Shown: positions 39,013-47,696 of the stretch, piece by piece | How the letters are laid out: each line of letters opens with the position of its first letter | Numbering within the stretch: position 1 is the stretch's first letter | Assembly: GCA_934444645.1 (NCBI GenBank) | Contig: CAKSCV010000017.1 | Span: forward strand, 1 to 62,644 | Reading direction: 5' to 3' | DNA length: 62,644 nt | DNA from: an uncultured Eubacteriales bacterium | Lineage (GTDB): Bacteria > Bacillota > Clostridia > Oscillospirales > CAG-382 | Made by a program: the position numbers and the translations under genes | Notes under the pieces: generated by a model | Databases searched by the model: none | The model's input: only the letters and a program-made list of their open reading frames with translations | Told to the model about the DNA's origin: nothing

Positions 39013-41993
39013 TTTCCGGCGCTCCTTTCCTCGATAGCGCCGATAAGACTGCGAAGACGGATCTTCACGGCACCCAAATTGGTGATTTCATCGATTTTGA
39101 TTTGCGTATACAGCTTGCCGTCGCGTTCGAGAATGTCCTTGACCTCATCGGTGGTGATGGCGTCAAGACCACAGCCGAACGAAACAAGCTGCACAAGCTC
39201 GACATCGTTGTTTTCCACGGCAAATTCTGCGGCGTTGTATAATCTGGAATGATAGGTCCATTGGTTGAGAACGCCGACCTTGGGACGCTTTTTGGCCATA
39301 TGCCAAACGCTGTCCTCGCTGACGACCGCAAAGCCGAGCGAACGGCACAGCTTGTCGATGCCGTGTCCGATTTCCGGATCGGTGTGATAGGGACGTCCGG
39401 CGAGAATCAGAATGCGCTTGCCGTGATCTCTTGCATAAGCGACGGCGCGTTCGCCCTCGGCACGCACGCCGGACATGTAGGCTTCATATGCTGCAAAGCC
39501 GTGTGCAACGGCAGCTTTGACCTCGTGCTTTTTTACGTCATACCCGAAAGAATTCAAGTACCGGTGCAACTCCTTGACAAGCTCGGCACGGTCGGTGATG
39601 TTTAAGTACGGATATAAGAAACGAACCTTGGACAAATCCTCCACATTGCCGTGCAGCAATTCGGAATAATAGGCGACCACCGGGCAGTTGTAGTGGTTGT
39701 CCGAAACGTTTTCATCCACGTTGTAGCTGATACACGGATAGAAGATGGCATCCACGCCCTCTTCGATGAGCGTTTCGACGTGACCGTGCATGAGCTTTGC
39801 CGGATAGCATGCCGTATCGGACGGGATGCTCTGCTGTCCCTTGAAATAGGTGTCGCGGCCGGACAGGGGCGAGACCTTGACGGTAAAGCCGAGTTCCTTG
39901 AAAATGCCGTGCCACAGCGGCAGCAGCTCATACATACCGAGTGCAAGCGGAAGACCGAGTGTTCCGCGGTTTTTCTTTTCGGGCGCAGGAGACGCGTCGG
40001 CGGCAATTTTTTCGATAAGAGTTCTCTTGAATTCGTGCAGATTGGGTGTTTCGTCGGCCTTTTCGCCGAGCCCTGCACCTTTTTCGCATTTGTTGCCGGA
40101 AATGTATTTCACGCCGCCCGGGAAAATGTTGACGGTCAGCCGACAGTTGTTGGTGCAGCCGTGGCAGACGGCGTTGGCGGTCTTGTGTGTAAAGCTCTTT
40201 AACGCTTCCGGCGAAATTAGGGTTGAGCCTTCCTTTTTCTCGAGTGCCTTGGCATACAGCGATGCGCCGAACGCTCCCATCAGTCCCGAAATCTCCGGTC
40301 GGATGACGTTGTGGCCGATCTCGCGTTCGAAGCTGCGAAGCACAGCATTGTTCAGAAACGTACCGCCCTGGACAACGATGTTTTCGCCAAGCTCTGCGGC
40401 ACTGCTGGCACGGATGACCTTATAAATGGCGTTGCGCACCACACTGAGCGAAAGACCGGCGGAAATGTCACAGACACCGGCACCGTCCTTTTGCGCCTGC
40501 TTGACCGAGGAATTCATAAATACCGTGCAGCGTGTGCCGAGGGAAACCGGGTGCTTGGCAAGAAGGCCGAGCTTGCTGAATTCAGCCACATCGTAGCCCA
40601 TGGATTTGGCAAAGGTCTCGATGAACGACCCGCAGCCCGAAGAGCAGGCTTCGTTGAGCATAATGCTGTCGATCGCACCATTCCGAACCTTGAAGCACTT
40701 GATATCCTGACCGCCGATATCGAGGATGAAATCGACCTTCGGATTGAAAAATTTGGCGGCTTTTAGGTGTGCAAGCGTCTCGACAATGCCGATATCCACA
40801 CCGAAGGCGTGCTTAATCAGTTCTTCGCCGTAGCCGGTGACGGCACTCGACGCGATTTGGATGCGGTTGCCGCACAATTCGTAGATTTTGGTTAGCTGCT
40901 CGCGCACGATCTCCACGGGATTGCCCTTGTTGGAATCGTAGTAGCTGTATAAAAGCCGGTCGTTTTCGTCGGTCAGCGTGAGCTTTGTGGTTGTGCTGCC
41001 GCAGTCGATGCCAAGATAGGCTTTGCCGGTGTAAGACGCGCTGTCTGTGCGCTTGACGTCGGCGCGCGTGTGGCGTGCAAGAAAGGCGTCAAGCTCGTCG
41101 TTGTCGGCAAAAAGCGGCGGTTCGGTCGAGACTTTGCCGGTCGAATGCGTGGCTTTTAACAGCTTGCAGAATTCGTCGAACGTGTAGGCGGCCTTTTGAT
41201 GGGAGGCATACAGTGCCGCACCGTAGGAGACCGAAAAACGCGCATAGTCCGGGAAAACGGCGTGTTTGTCATCAAGCTTGAGCGTTTCGGTAAAGCGGCG
41301 GCGAAGTCCCATGCAAAAGCTGAGCGGACCGCCCAAAAACATGACCTTGCCGGCGATTTTGCGGCCTTGTGCAAGACCGGCGATGGTTTGATTGACCACG
41401 GCTTGGTAAATGCTTGCGGCGATGTCCTCCTTGCGTGCGCCTTGGTTGAGAAGCGGTTGAATATCGGTTTTTGCGAACACGCCGCAGCGCGACGCGATCG
41501 GATAAATGCGCTCGCTCTTTAACGAGAGCGTGTCTAACTCATCCGGCGTTACATCGAGAAGCGATGCCATCTGGTCGATAAACGCGCCCGTACCGCCGGC
41601 ACACGAACCGTTCATGCGTTCGTCCAGTCCGCCGGCAAAGAAGATAATCTTCGCGTCCTCGCCGCCAAGCTCGATGACAACATCCGTGTCCGGCTCATAG
41701 AGCTTTACGGTTTCGGCTGTGGCGAAGACCTCTTGTACAAACGGGATACCGGCGGCATTTGCAATGCCGAGTCCTGCCGAGCCGCTGAGTGCGCAGTGAA
41801 AGGGGCGCGAACCGATGAAAGGGTAGGCATTTTCAAAAAGCTCAAGTATTTTTTCACGCACTTGGGAAAAGTGGCGTTCGTATTTTTCATGTAAAATTTT
41901 ACCGTTGTCCGTTACCACGATCTTGGCTGTGGTCGAGCCGACATCAATGCCGATGTTCAGCGCAGAAACCCCGGTCGTTATTTGCTGTGTCAT
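39009..41993 (-). CDS. BadF/BcrA-type ATPase, tandem activator of 2-hydroxyacyl-CoA dehydratase family
   Basis: 994 residues. Two ASKHA ATPase modules: the first with NIGIDVGSTTAKIVV and SCAGGTGAFIDQM, the second with LGIDCGSTTTKLTLTD, ILDIGGQDIKCF and NEACSSGCGSFIE, whose Cys residues hold the bridging [4Fe-4S] cluster in known activators. The C-terminal ~300 residues hold the DUF2229-type CHGCTNNCRL and DTACYPAKLMHGHVE motifs. In characterised systems the dimer uses ATP to inject an electron into a radical dehydratase. Here the first ASKHA module lacks the cluster-binding Cys pattern. The substrate partner is unknown. Confidence 0.9.
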   Translation of the reverse strand: MTQQITTGVSALNIGIDVGSTTAKIVVTDNGKILHEKYERHFSQVREKILELFENAYPFIGSRPFHCALSGSAGLGIANAAGIPFVQEVFATAETVKLYEPDTDVVIELGGEDAKIIFFAGGLDERMNGSCAGGTGAFIDQMASLLDVTPDELDTLSLKSERIYPIASRCGVFAKTDIQPLLNQGARKEDIAASIYQAVVNQTIAGLAQGRKIAGKVMFLGGPLSFCMGLRRRFTETLKLDDKHAVFPDYARFSVSYGAALYASHQKAAYTFDEFCKLLKATHSTGKVSTEPPLFADNDELDAFLARHTRADVKRTDSASYTGKAYLGIDCGSTTTKLTLTDENDRLLYSYYDSNKGNPVEIVREQLTKIYELCGNRIQIASSAVTGYGEELIKHAFGVDIGIVETLAHLKAAKFFNPKVDFILDIGGQDIKCFKVRNGAIDSIMLNEACSSGCGSFIETFAKSMGYDVAEFSKLGLLAKHPVSLGTRCTVFMNSSVKQAQKDGAGVCDISAGLSLSVVRNAIYKVIRASSAAELGENIVVQGGTFLNNAVLRSFEREIGHNVIRPEISGLMGAFGASLYAKALEKKEGSTLISPEALKSFTHKTANAVCHGCTNNCRLTVNIFPGGVKYISGNKCEKGAGLGEKADETPNLHEFKRTLIEKIAADASPAPEKKNRGTLGLPLALGMYELLPLWHGIFKELGFTVKVSPLSGRDTYFKGQQSIPSDTACYPAKLMHGHVETLIEEGVDAIFYPCISYNVDENVSDNHYNCPVVAYYSELLHGNVEDLSKVRFLYPYLNITDRAELVKELHRYLNSFGYDVKKHEVKAAVAHGFAAYEAYMSGVRAEGERAVAYARDHGKRILILAGRPYHTDPEIGHGIDKLCRSLGFAVVSEDSVWHMAKKRPKVGVLNQWTYHSRLYNAAEFAVENNDVELVQLVSFGCGLDAITTDEVKDILERDGKLYTQIKIDEITNLGAVKIRLRSLIGAIEERSAGK

Positions 41994-42036
41994 AGGGTCA
42001 CTTCTTTACAAACGAAAATATAATTATACATTATTT

Positions 42037-42065
42037 ATTATAAAACAATTGTCCCCATATTGCAA
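42037..42065 (-). promoter_or_regulatory. Promoter of the activator operon
   Basis: Minus-strand TTGCAA (42065-42060), 17-bp spacer, TATAAT (42042-42037). The rest of 42066-42272 holds no gene that I can support; there is a small inverted repeat near 42155-42176. Confidence 0.8.
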
Positions 42066-42272
42066 GAGGTGTGCGCTAATGAAATGTAAATATTTCTCGT
42101 AAAGGAAGGAAAAAACAACCTATACACAGCAGCATTATATAAATAGGTAAACGAATTTTGGTATTTTTACCAAAATCGGGAAACCTGCGAACAAAACAGC
42201 GGAGGCTTTGGCGAAATGCCGAAAACGGAAAAAACAGCAAAAAAGCTTTGCTTGTGAATTAAAAATGAATAT

Positions 42273-42306
42273 AAAAACCGTTCGGTGCAGATTTTGCACC
42301 GAACGG
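42273..42306 (-). terminator. Terminator of the nucleoside importer operon
   Basis: CCGTTCGGTGCA (42278-42289) pairs with TGCACCGAACGG (42295-42306); on the minus strand five T follow at 42277-42273. Confidence 0.88.
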
Positions 42307-42326
42307 AACAATGAATAAAAGGCTTG

Positions 42327-43310
42327 TTAACGCTCTTCGCGGAAATAGGCAAGTCCCAGGCTTGCCGGCGGTTGGCTTTCGCGTTTTTTGCGCAAGCTGG
42401 ACACGATCAAAACGATGAGCGTCACTACATACGGCAGCATTTTGAAAAGCTCCATCGACGAACGCGTCAGTCCCGGAATATATAAATACATCCAATATAA
42501 GATACCGAACAAATATGCGCCCCAGATAGCTTTTGCCGGTTTCCAGGTTGCAAAGATGACAAGCGCGACCGCAAGCCAGCCGAGCGACTCTAACTTTCCG
42601 TCGTTTGCCCACGTGCCTTTGATGTAGTCCATAACATAGTACAAACCGCCGAGTCCCGAAATACCGGCACCGATACAGGTGGCAAGATATTTGTAAAGCG
42701 TTACGCTGATACCGGCCGCATCCGCCGTTGCCGGGCTTTCACCGACCGCGCGGAGTGCAAGGCCCGAACGCGTGCGGTTAAAGTAATACTGTAAGGCAAT
42801 GGCAAGAAGAATCGCAAGATACACCAAAAAGCCGTAGGAGAAAACGATCTTTCCGAAGGAGCCGGTGCTTGTGGCAAGCGGCAGCGTTTTGCGGTAAGCT
42901 GCGCTTGTCGTTGCTACCGAAATCTGACCGACGCCGCCTGCAAGCTTGTTCAGGTAGCCGCCGTAGAAATTGGCAATGCCGGAACCGAAAATGGTGAGCG
43001 TAAGTCCCGTGACGTTTTGATTGGCACGCAGGGTGATGGTGAGAAAGCTGTATATCAGACCGCCAAGTGCCGAAGCCGCAAAGGCGCAGACAAACGAAAG
43101 CAAGAGAGAGATGAAGCCGTTCGGATTCGGCACGCTCTTTTCGTAATAAAACGCACCGATCAGGCCGAAAATGCCGCCCAAATACATGATGCCCGGCACG
43201 CCGAGGTTTAAGTTGCCGGCCTTTTCCGTGATGATCTCGCCGATACAGCCGAACATGATGACCGTGCCGAAGATCACGGCTTGCTGAATAAGAGTGATTA
43301 ACTGTGTCAT
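42327..43310 (-). CDS. Nucleoside ABC importer, permease 2 (NupQ-like)
   Basis: 327 residues, about nine membrane helices. The sequence GEIITEKAGNLNLGVPGIM, ANQNVTGLTLTIFGSGIANFYG and SPATADAAGISVTLYKYLATCIGAGISGLGGL is the NupQ/YufQ-type (BPD_transp_2) pattern. With the other permease it forms the channel of a nucleoside importer of the BMP class. It is the last gene of the operon and ends just before a strong terminator. Confidence 0.92.
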   Translation of the reverse strand: MTQLITLIQQAVIFGTVIMFGCIGEIITEKAGNLNLGVPGIMYLGGIFGLIGAFYYEKSVPNPNGFISLLLSFVCAFAASALGGLIYSFLTITLRANQNVTGLTLTIFGSGIANFYGGYLNKLAGGVGQISVATTSAAYRKTLPLATSTGSFGKIVFSYGFLVYLAILLAIALQYYFNRTRSGLALRAVGESPATADAAGISVTLYKYLATCIGAGISGLGGLYYVMDYIKGTWANDGKLESLGWLAVALVIFATWKPAKAIWGAYLFGILYWMYLYIPGLTRSSMELFKMLPYVVTLIVLIVSSLRKKRESQPPASLGLAYFREER

Positions 43311-43334
43311 TCTTTGTAAGCTCCTTTCCGTGTG

Positions 43335-44456
43335 TTAACCGTTGGTTTTCGTGCTTCCGCGGAAAATCAGGCGGTAGTTGACGAAAAATTCGCTTCCTAA
43401 GATGAAAAAGAGAATAATGCCTTTGATGATCTCGGCGACATAATCGTTGATGCCCAGCTTGGAAAAATCGGAAACGATCTGCCCGGCACCTTGATTCAAA
43501 AAGACAATGAGCGATGTGATGACAATCATGGTGATCGTGTTGAACTTGGCAAGCCATGCAATGATGATGGCGGTAAAGCCGCGGCCGCCGGCCGTGTTGG
43601 TGGAAATGGTGTGGTCAACGCCGGCAACGCCGATGAAACCGGCAATGCCGCAGACGGCACCCGAAATGAGCATGGTGCGTAAGATGACGTGACGAACGTT
43701 GATGCCGGCATAGCGCGCCGTGTTTTCCGATTCACCCACGACGGCAATCTCATAGCCCTGCTTGCTGAATTTTAAGTAAAGGAAGACCAGCACTGTGAGT
43801 GCTAAAACAATTAAGACGTTCCACGTGTACTGCTGGCCGAACAGCTTCGGAAACCAACCGGCCTTGGTCTGCGGATTGATGATGCCGACCTTGTTGGAGC
43901 CGTAAGGGTTTTCCCATAAAGCTACACAATACGAGGTGATCTGAATGGCGATGTAGTTCATCATCAGCGTAAACAGCGTTTCGTTTGTGCCCCATTTTGC
44001 CTTGAATAATGCCGGAATGAAGCCCCATAAGGCTCCGGCGGCAACGCTTGCAAGAACCATGACAAGAAAGAGAACCGGCGTCGGCAGCTTTCCGCCGAGA
44101 TAGATCATGCAGGCAGCCGTTGCAATGCCTCCGGCAAGTACCTGACCCTCCGCGCCGATGTTCCAAAAGCGCATTTTGAAGGCCGGCGCAAGAGCGACCG
44201 AAATGCATAGCAGCATACAGCCCTCACGGATAAAATTCCAAATGCGGCGCGTCGAACCGAACGCACCCTTGAACATGGAGACATATACCTGAAGGGGATT
44301 CATTTTGGTAATCGTATAAATGAGCAGTGCGTTAATGACAAGAGCCAGCAGCACGGCGACCACGCGAATACACCAGGCGCGCACCGCACCGATGGAGCTG
44401 CGCTTTGCCAGACGGACAAAAGGCGTTCTTACCGAATTGTGTTTTGCATTAGTCAT
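43335..44456 (-). CDS. Nucleoside ABC importer, permease 1 (NupP-like)
   Basis: 373 residues. An N-terminal cytoplasmic stretch and membrane helix precede the BPD_transp_2 core: RIWNFIREGCMLLCISVALAPAFKMRFWNIGAEGQVLAGG, NETLFTLMMNYIA and ARYAGINVRHVILRTMLISGAVCGIAGFIGVAG. This matches NupP/YufP. The start overlaps the ATPase stop by eight bases. Confidence 0.92.
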   Translation of the reverse strand: MTNAKHNSVRTPFVRLAKRSSIGAVRAWCIRVVAVLLALVINALLIYTITKMNPLQVYVSMFKGAFGSTRRIWNFIREGCMLLCISVALAPAFKMRFWNIGAEGQVLAGGIATAACMIYLGGKLPTPVLFLVMVLASVAAGALWGFIPALFKAKWGTNETLFTLMMNYIAIQITSYCVALWENPYGSNKVGIINPQTKAGWFPKLFGQQYTWNVLIVLALTVLVFLYLKFSKQGYEIAVVGESENTARYAGINVRHVILRTMLISGAVCGIAGFIGVAGVDHTISTNTAGGRGFTAIIIAWLAKFNTITMIVITSLIVFLNQGAGQIVSDFSKLGINDYVAEIIKGIILFFILGSEFFVNYRLIFRGSTKTNG

Positions 44457-46008
44457 GGTCGGATACCTCCGGGACGGTGTTTTCTTTCTTTAAGTTGGTC
44501 ATTAAAAGACCGACCTGTTCCTTGGTGGTCGTGCGTGCGTTCACGATGCCGTTATTTTTTCCGGCGCACAACACTAAAATCCTGTCGCAGAGGGCAAGCA
44601 GCACATCGAGGTCCTCACCGACATAGATCACGGCAACACCGTTTTTCTTTTGCTCATTTAACAGGTGATAGATGGTATAGGAGGTGTTGATATCCAATCC
44701 GCGCACGGCATAAGCCGTCATGAGCAGGGTAGGTGCGGCGGCAATTTCGCGACCGACAAGCACCTTCTGCACGTTGCCGCCGGAAAGCCGGCGCACCGGT
44801 GTTGAAACGCCGGGCGTGACGACCTCCAGATCGCGCATAATGCGTTCGGCAAGCATTTTGGGCGCACGCTTGTCCGTGAAGAACGAAAAGCCGTCGGTAT
44901 AGCTCTTTAACATCATGTTTTCGGTCATGCCCATGCTGCCGACAAGCCCCATGCCGAGTCTGTCCTCCGGCACGAAGGAGAGCGAAATGCCGAGATTGCG
45001 GATCTCCTTGACCGAGCGTCCGATGAGCGGAACCGGCGTGTCGGTGGCCGGATCGAAATAGGTAATGCTGCTTTCGGGCGTTACCGGTTGCAAACCGGAA
45101 ATGGCTTCAAGCAGTTCCTTTTGACCGCTTCCGGCAATACCGGCGATGCCTAAGATCTCGCCGGCATAGGCGTCGAACGAAACGTTGTCGAGCTGCTTGA
45201 CGCCCTCGTGGCTGTAACAGGTAACGTTTTTGACCTCTAAGCGCTTTTTGATATCCTTCGGCAGCGGGCGTTCAATGTCGAGTTCGACCTTTTTTCCGAC
45301 CATCATTTCGGTGAGCGACAGTTCGGTTGTTTCCGCGGTGGGAACCGAGCCGATGTATTCACCCTTGCGCAAGACCGCAACGCGGTCGGAAATGGCAAGC
45401 ACCTCATGCAGCTTGTGTGTGATGATGATGACCGATTTTCCGTCCTTTTTCATGTTGCGGATCACGTCGAACAGCTTGTCGGTCTCCTGCGGCGTCAGCA
45501 CGGCGGTCGGCTCGTCAAGAACCAGGATGTTTGCGCCGCGGTAGAGAACCTTAATGATTTCAAGCGTTTGCTTTTCGGAAACCGACATCTCGTAGACCTT
45601 TTTCATCGGATCTATGGAGAAGCCGTATTTATCACATATTTCGGCAACACGGGAGGCGATCTGCTTCATGCTGTACTTGCCGTTTTCGTGCAGGCCGAGC
45701 ACAACGTTTTCGGCGGCGGTAAGCACATCCACGAGCTTGAAATGCTGGTGGATCATGCCGATACCGAGGAGAAACGCGTCCTTCGGAGAGGCGATGGTGA
45801 CCTTTTCACCGCCGATATATATGTCGCCGCTGTCGGGAAAATAGATGCCGGAAAGCATATTCATAAGCGTTGTTTTGCCGCTTCCGTTCTCACCGAGCAG
45901 CGCCAGAATCTCGCCTTTGCGGACATCCAAGCAGACATCCTTGTTGGCGACAATCGGTCCGAAGGTTTTCGTTATGTTTTCCATGCGCACAGCAATCGTG
46001 TTGTCCAT
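44449..46008 (-). CDS. Nucleoside ABC importer, double ATP-binding protein (NupO-like)
   Basis: 519 residues with two nucleotide-binding domains. The first is complete (GENGSGKTT, SVSEKQTLEIIKVLYRGANILVLDEPTAVLTPQ). The second has GIAGSGQKE in place of Walker A and TAYAVRGLD in place of the usual Walker B Glu region, while RRLSGGNVQKVLVGRE is intact. Such a degenerate second half is normal for sugar/nucleoside importers of this class, so ATP hydrolysis mainly occurs at one site. Confidence 0.93.
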   Translation of the reverse strand: MDNTIAVRMENITKTFGPIVANKDVCLDVRKGEILALLGENGSGKTTLMNMLSGIYFPDSGDIYIGGEKVTIASPKDAFLLGIGMIHQHFKLVDVLTAAENVVLGLHENGKYSMKQIASRVAEICDKYGFSIDPMKKVYEMSVSEKQTLEIIKVLYRGANILVLDEPTAVLTPQETDKLFDVIRNMKKDGKSVIIITHKLHEVLAISDRVAVLRKGEYIGSVPTAETTELSLTEMMVGKKVELDIERPLPKDIKKRLEVKNVTCYSHEGVKQLDNVSFDAYAGEILGIAGIAGSGQKELLEAISGLQPVTPESSITYFDPATDTPVPLIGRSVKEIRNLGISLSFVPEDRLGMGLVGSMGMTENMMLKSYTDGFSFFTDKRAPKMLAERIMRDLEVVTPGVSTPVRRLSGGNVQKVLVGREIAAAPTLLMTAYAVRGLDINTSYTIYHLLNEQKKNGVAVIYVGEDLDVLLALCDRILVLCAGKNNGIVNARTTTKEQVGLLMTNLKKENTVPEVSDHD

Positions 46009-46157
46009 GTGTTACCCTTCCTTATTGTAATTGCAGAAAAAATATCCGGTGCAGACGATCCTTGACCGGCTGTATCAACTAAGTTTTCGCTTAGCTTTCC
46101 AAAGCAAGGAACCGTTTGTTCCTCATCTTTGGAAAAACAAGCGAACGATACAAGTGC

Positions 46158-46191
46158 AAAAAGGGAAAGCGGAAATCCGTTTTCCCTTTTT
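46158..46191 (-). terminator. Terminator-like hairpin after the BMP gene
   Basis: AAAAAGGGAAA (46158-46168) pairs with TTTCCCTTTTT (46181-46191) around a short CGGAAATCCG inner stem. It lies between the lipoprotein and the ATPase genes on the minus strand and probably stops part of the transcripts, raising lipoprotein levels. A further hairpin lies near 46094-46137. Confidence 0.72.
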
Positions 46192-46208
46192 GTTTACAGT
46201 GATACAGC

Positions 46209-47492
46209 TTATGCGAGTTCCTTGATGCCGTCGATACGGATATCGAATGCCGGAGCGCTGCGAAGCTCGGATTCGTGGAAATAGCCGTCCGAGATCAGCT
46301 CATGGCCTTCAAAGCCGTAGCTCTTGTCATAGGAATCGAGGTGTTCGCCGCCAACAGTGAATTTGGAGGTATCAAATACATGAAGCGTACCGTCACGGAG
46401 CTGCTTTTCAACTTCAGCAACCTTTTCAGCGGTGCCTGCGGCACAGCTCTTGCCGAGCTCGGTGATGGCAACTGCGTCGGAGTTGAAGCCTTCTGCCCAG
46501 TTGGTAGCAATCTTTTCGCCGTTCAGCATGGTGCTGAAGGCATATTTGTAGAAGACGCCCCAGTTGTTGGTAGCAGAGGTGAGAGCAGCATCGGGAGCAA
46601 CGCTTAACATATCAACGTTGTAGCCGACGGAGTAAGCAACATTGCCCTTTTCGAAAGCAGCCTGAACGGCACTCGGCGCACCGGTGGAGTCGGCGTGCTG
46701 ACCGATGATAACGCAGCCGTCAGCCATGAGAGCGTCAGCAGCAGCGCCTTCCATGGTGATGTCAAACCAGCTGTTGGTGTAGGAAACTTCCATGGTTACA
46801 TTCGGAACGATCGACTGAATGCCGAGGAAGAAGGCCGTATAGCCGGAAACCACTTCCGCATACGGATAAGCGCCGACATAACCGATCTTTACGTTTTCGC
46901 CGTCGTAGTTCTTGTCGGTGAGCTTGCCGTCTTCAATGAGTTCGGCAACCTTCATGCCGGCAACCACACCGGAAACGTAGCGGGATTCAAAAATATGAGT
47001 AAATGCATTGCAGAAGTTGTCCAAGCCGCTGTCGGCTGCCGTGTCGCCGGTCATGGAAACAAACGTTACATCCGGATTCTGTGCGGCGGCTTCCTGCATG
47101 AAGGACTGATGGCCGTAGCTGTTGGAAACAACGAGGTTGCAGCCTTGGTCAACGAGGTCAAGAGCGGCTTCGGTACAGGTAGCATCCTCGGGGACGGTGT
47201 ATTTCCAAACGATCTGATCGTCGCTCATGCCGAGCTCCTTGGCAGCTTCTTGGATGCCCTTGATGTGCGCGTAGGTATAGCCTTCGTTTTCGTCGCCGAT
47301 CAAGATAACGCCCACTTTGAGGCTGGCTTTTTCGGTGTTTTCGCCGTTGTCGGGAGTAACTTCGCCCTGGTTGTCGGGAGCGACCTCACCCTGATTGTCG
47401 GGAATGTCGCCGTTTTCGGTGGGTTTGTTTCCGCACGCTGCGAGGCAGAAGATGAAGCATACTGCCAAAAGAACCGCAAGGTACTTCTTCAT
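46209..47492 (-). CDS. BMP-family nucleoside-binding lipoprotein
   Basis: 427 residues. The lipoprotein signal ends at Cys20 (FCLAACGNK), then a repeated linker DNQGEVxPDNQGEV and the BMP fold: KVGVILIGDENEGYTYAHIKGIQEAAKELG, TCTEAALDLVDQGCNLVVSNSYGH and AHIFESRYVSGVVAGM-like segments. BMP proteins bind purine nucleosides such as guanosine or adenosine and deliver them to the NupOPQ-type importer that follows. A GGAGG site precedes the ATG; an AT-rich leader of about 100 bases carries no clear riboswitch. Confidence 0.9.
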   Translation of the reverse strand: MKKYLAVLLAVCFIFCLAACGNKPTENGDIPDNQGEVAPDNQGEVTPDNGENTEKASLKVGVILIGDENEGYTYAHIKGIQEAAKELGMSDDQIVWKYTVPEDATCTEAALDLVDQGCNLVVSNSYGHQSFMQEAAAQNPDVTFVSMTGDTAADSGLDNFCNAFTHIFESRYVSGVVAGMKVAELIEDGKLTDKNYDGENVKIGYVGAYPYAEVVSGYTAFFLGIQSIVPNVTMEVSYTNSWFDITMEGAAADALMADGCVIIGQHADSTGAPSAVQAAFEKGNVAYSVGYNVDMLSVAPDAALTSATNNWGVFYKYAFSTMLNGEKIATNWAEGFNSDAVAITELGKSCAAGTAEKVAEVEKQLRDGTLHVFDTSKFTVGGEHLDSYDKSYGFEGHELISDGYFHESELRSAPAFDIRIDGIKELA

Positions 47493-47696
47493 GTTTGTTT
47501 TCCTCCTAAAACTTATAAAAAAATAAAATAGGCACTTTCGATAAGGAAATGGACGCCTTAATTCAAGTACCTACTTTATTTTAACAAATCTTTCCGAAAA
47601 TTACAATACCACATTTCGACGAAATTTGACAGGCATTTTCGTGGATATTATACAACCTGCACAAATATGTCTGATTTAGTGTATTACTTTGACGTT

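Noticed and set aside
44449..46008. The changed Walker B and Walker A in the second half of the nucleoside ATPase as a mutation
   Set aside because: Degenerate second nucleotide-binding domains are normal in this importer class.
46695..47531. A 278-codon plus-strand frame opposite the BMP lipoprotein gene
   Set aside because: It is a shadow of a well-supported gene with intact family motifs.
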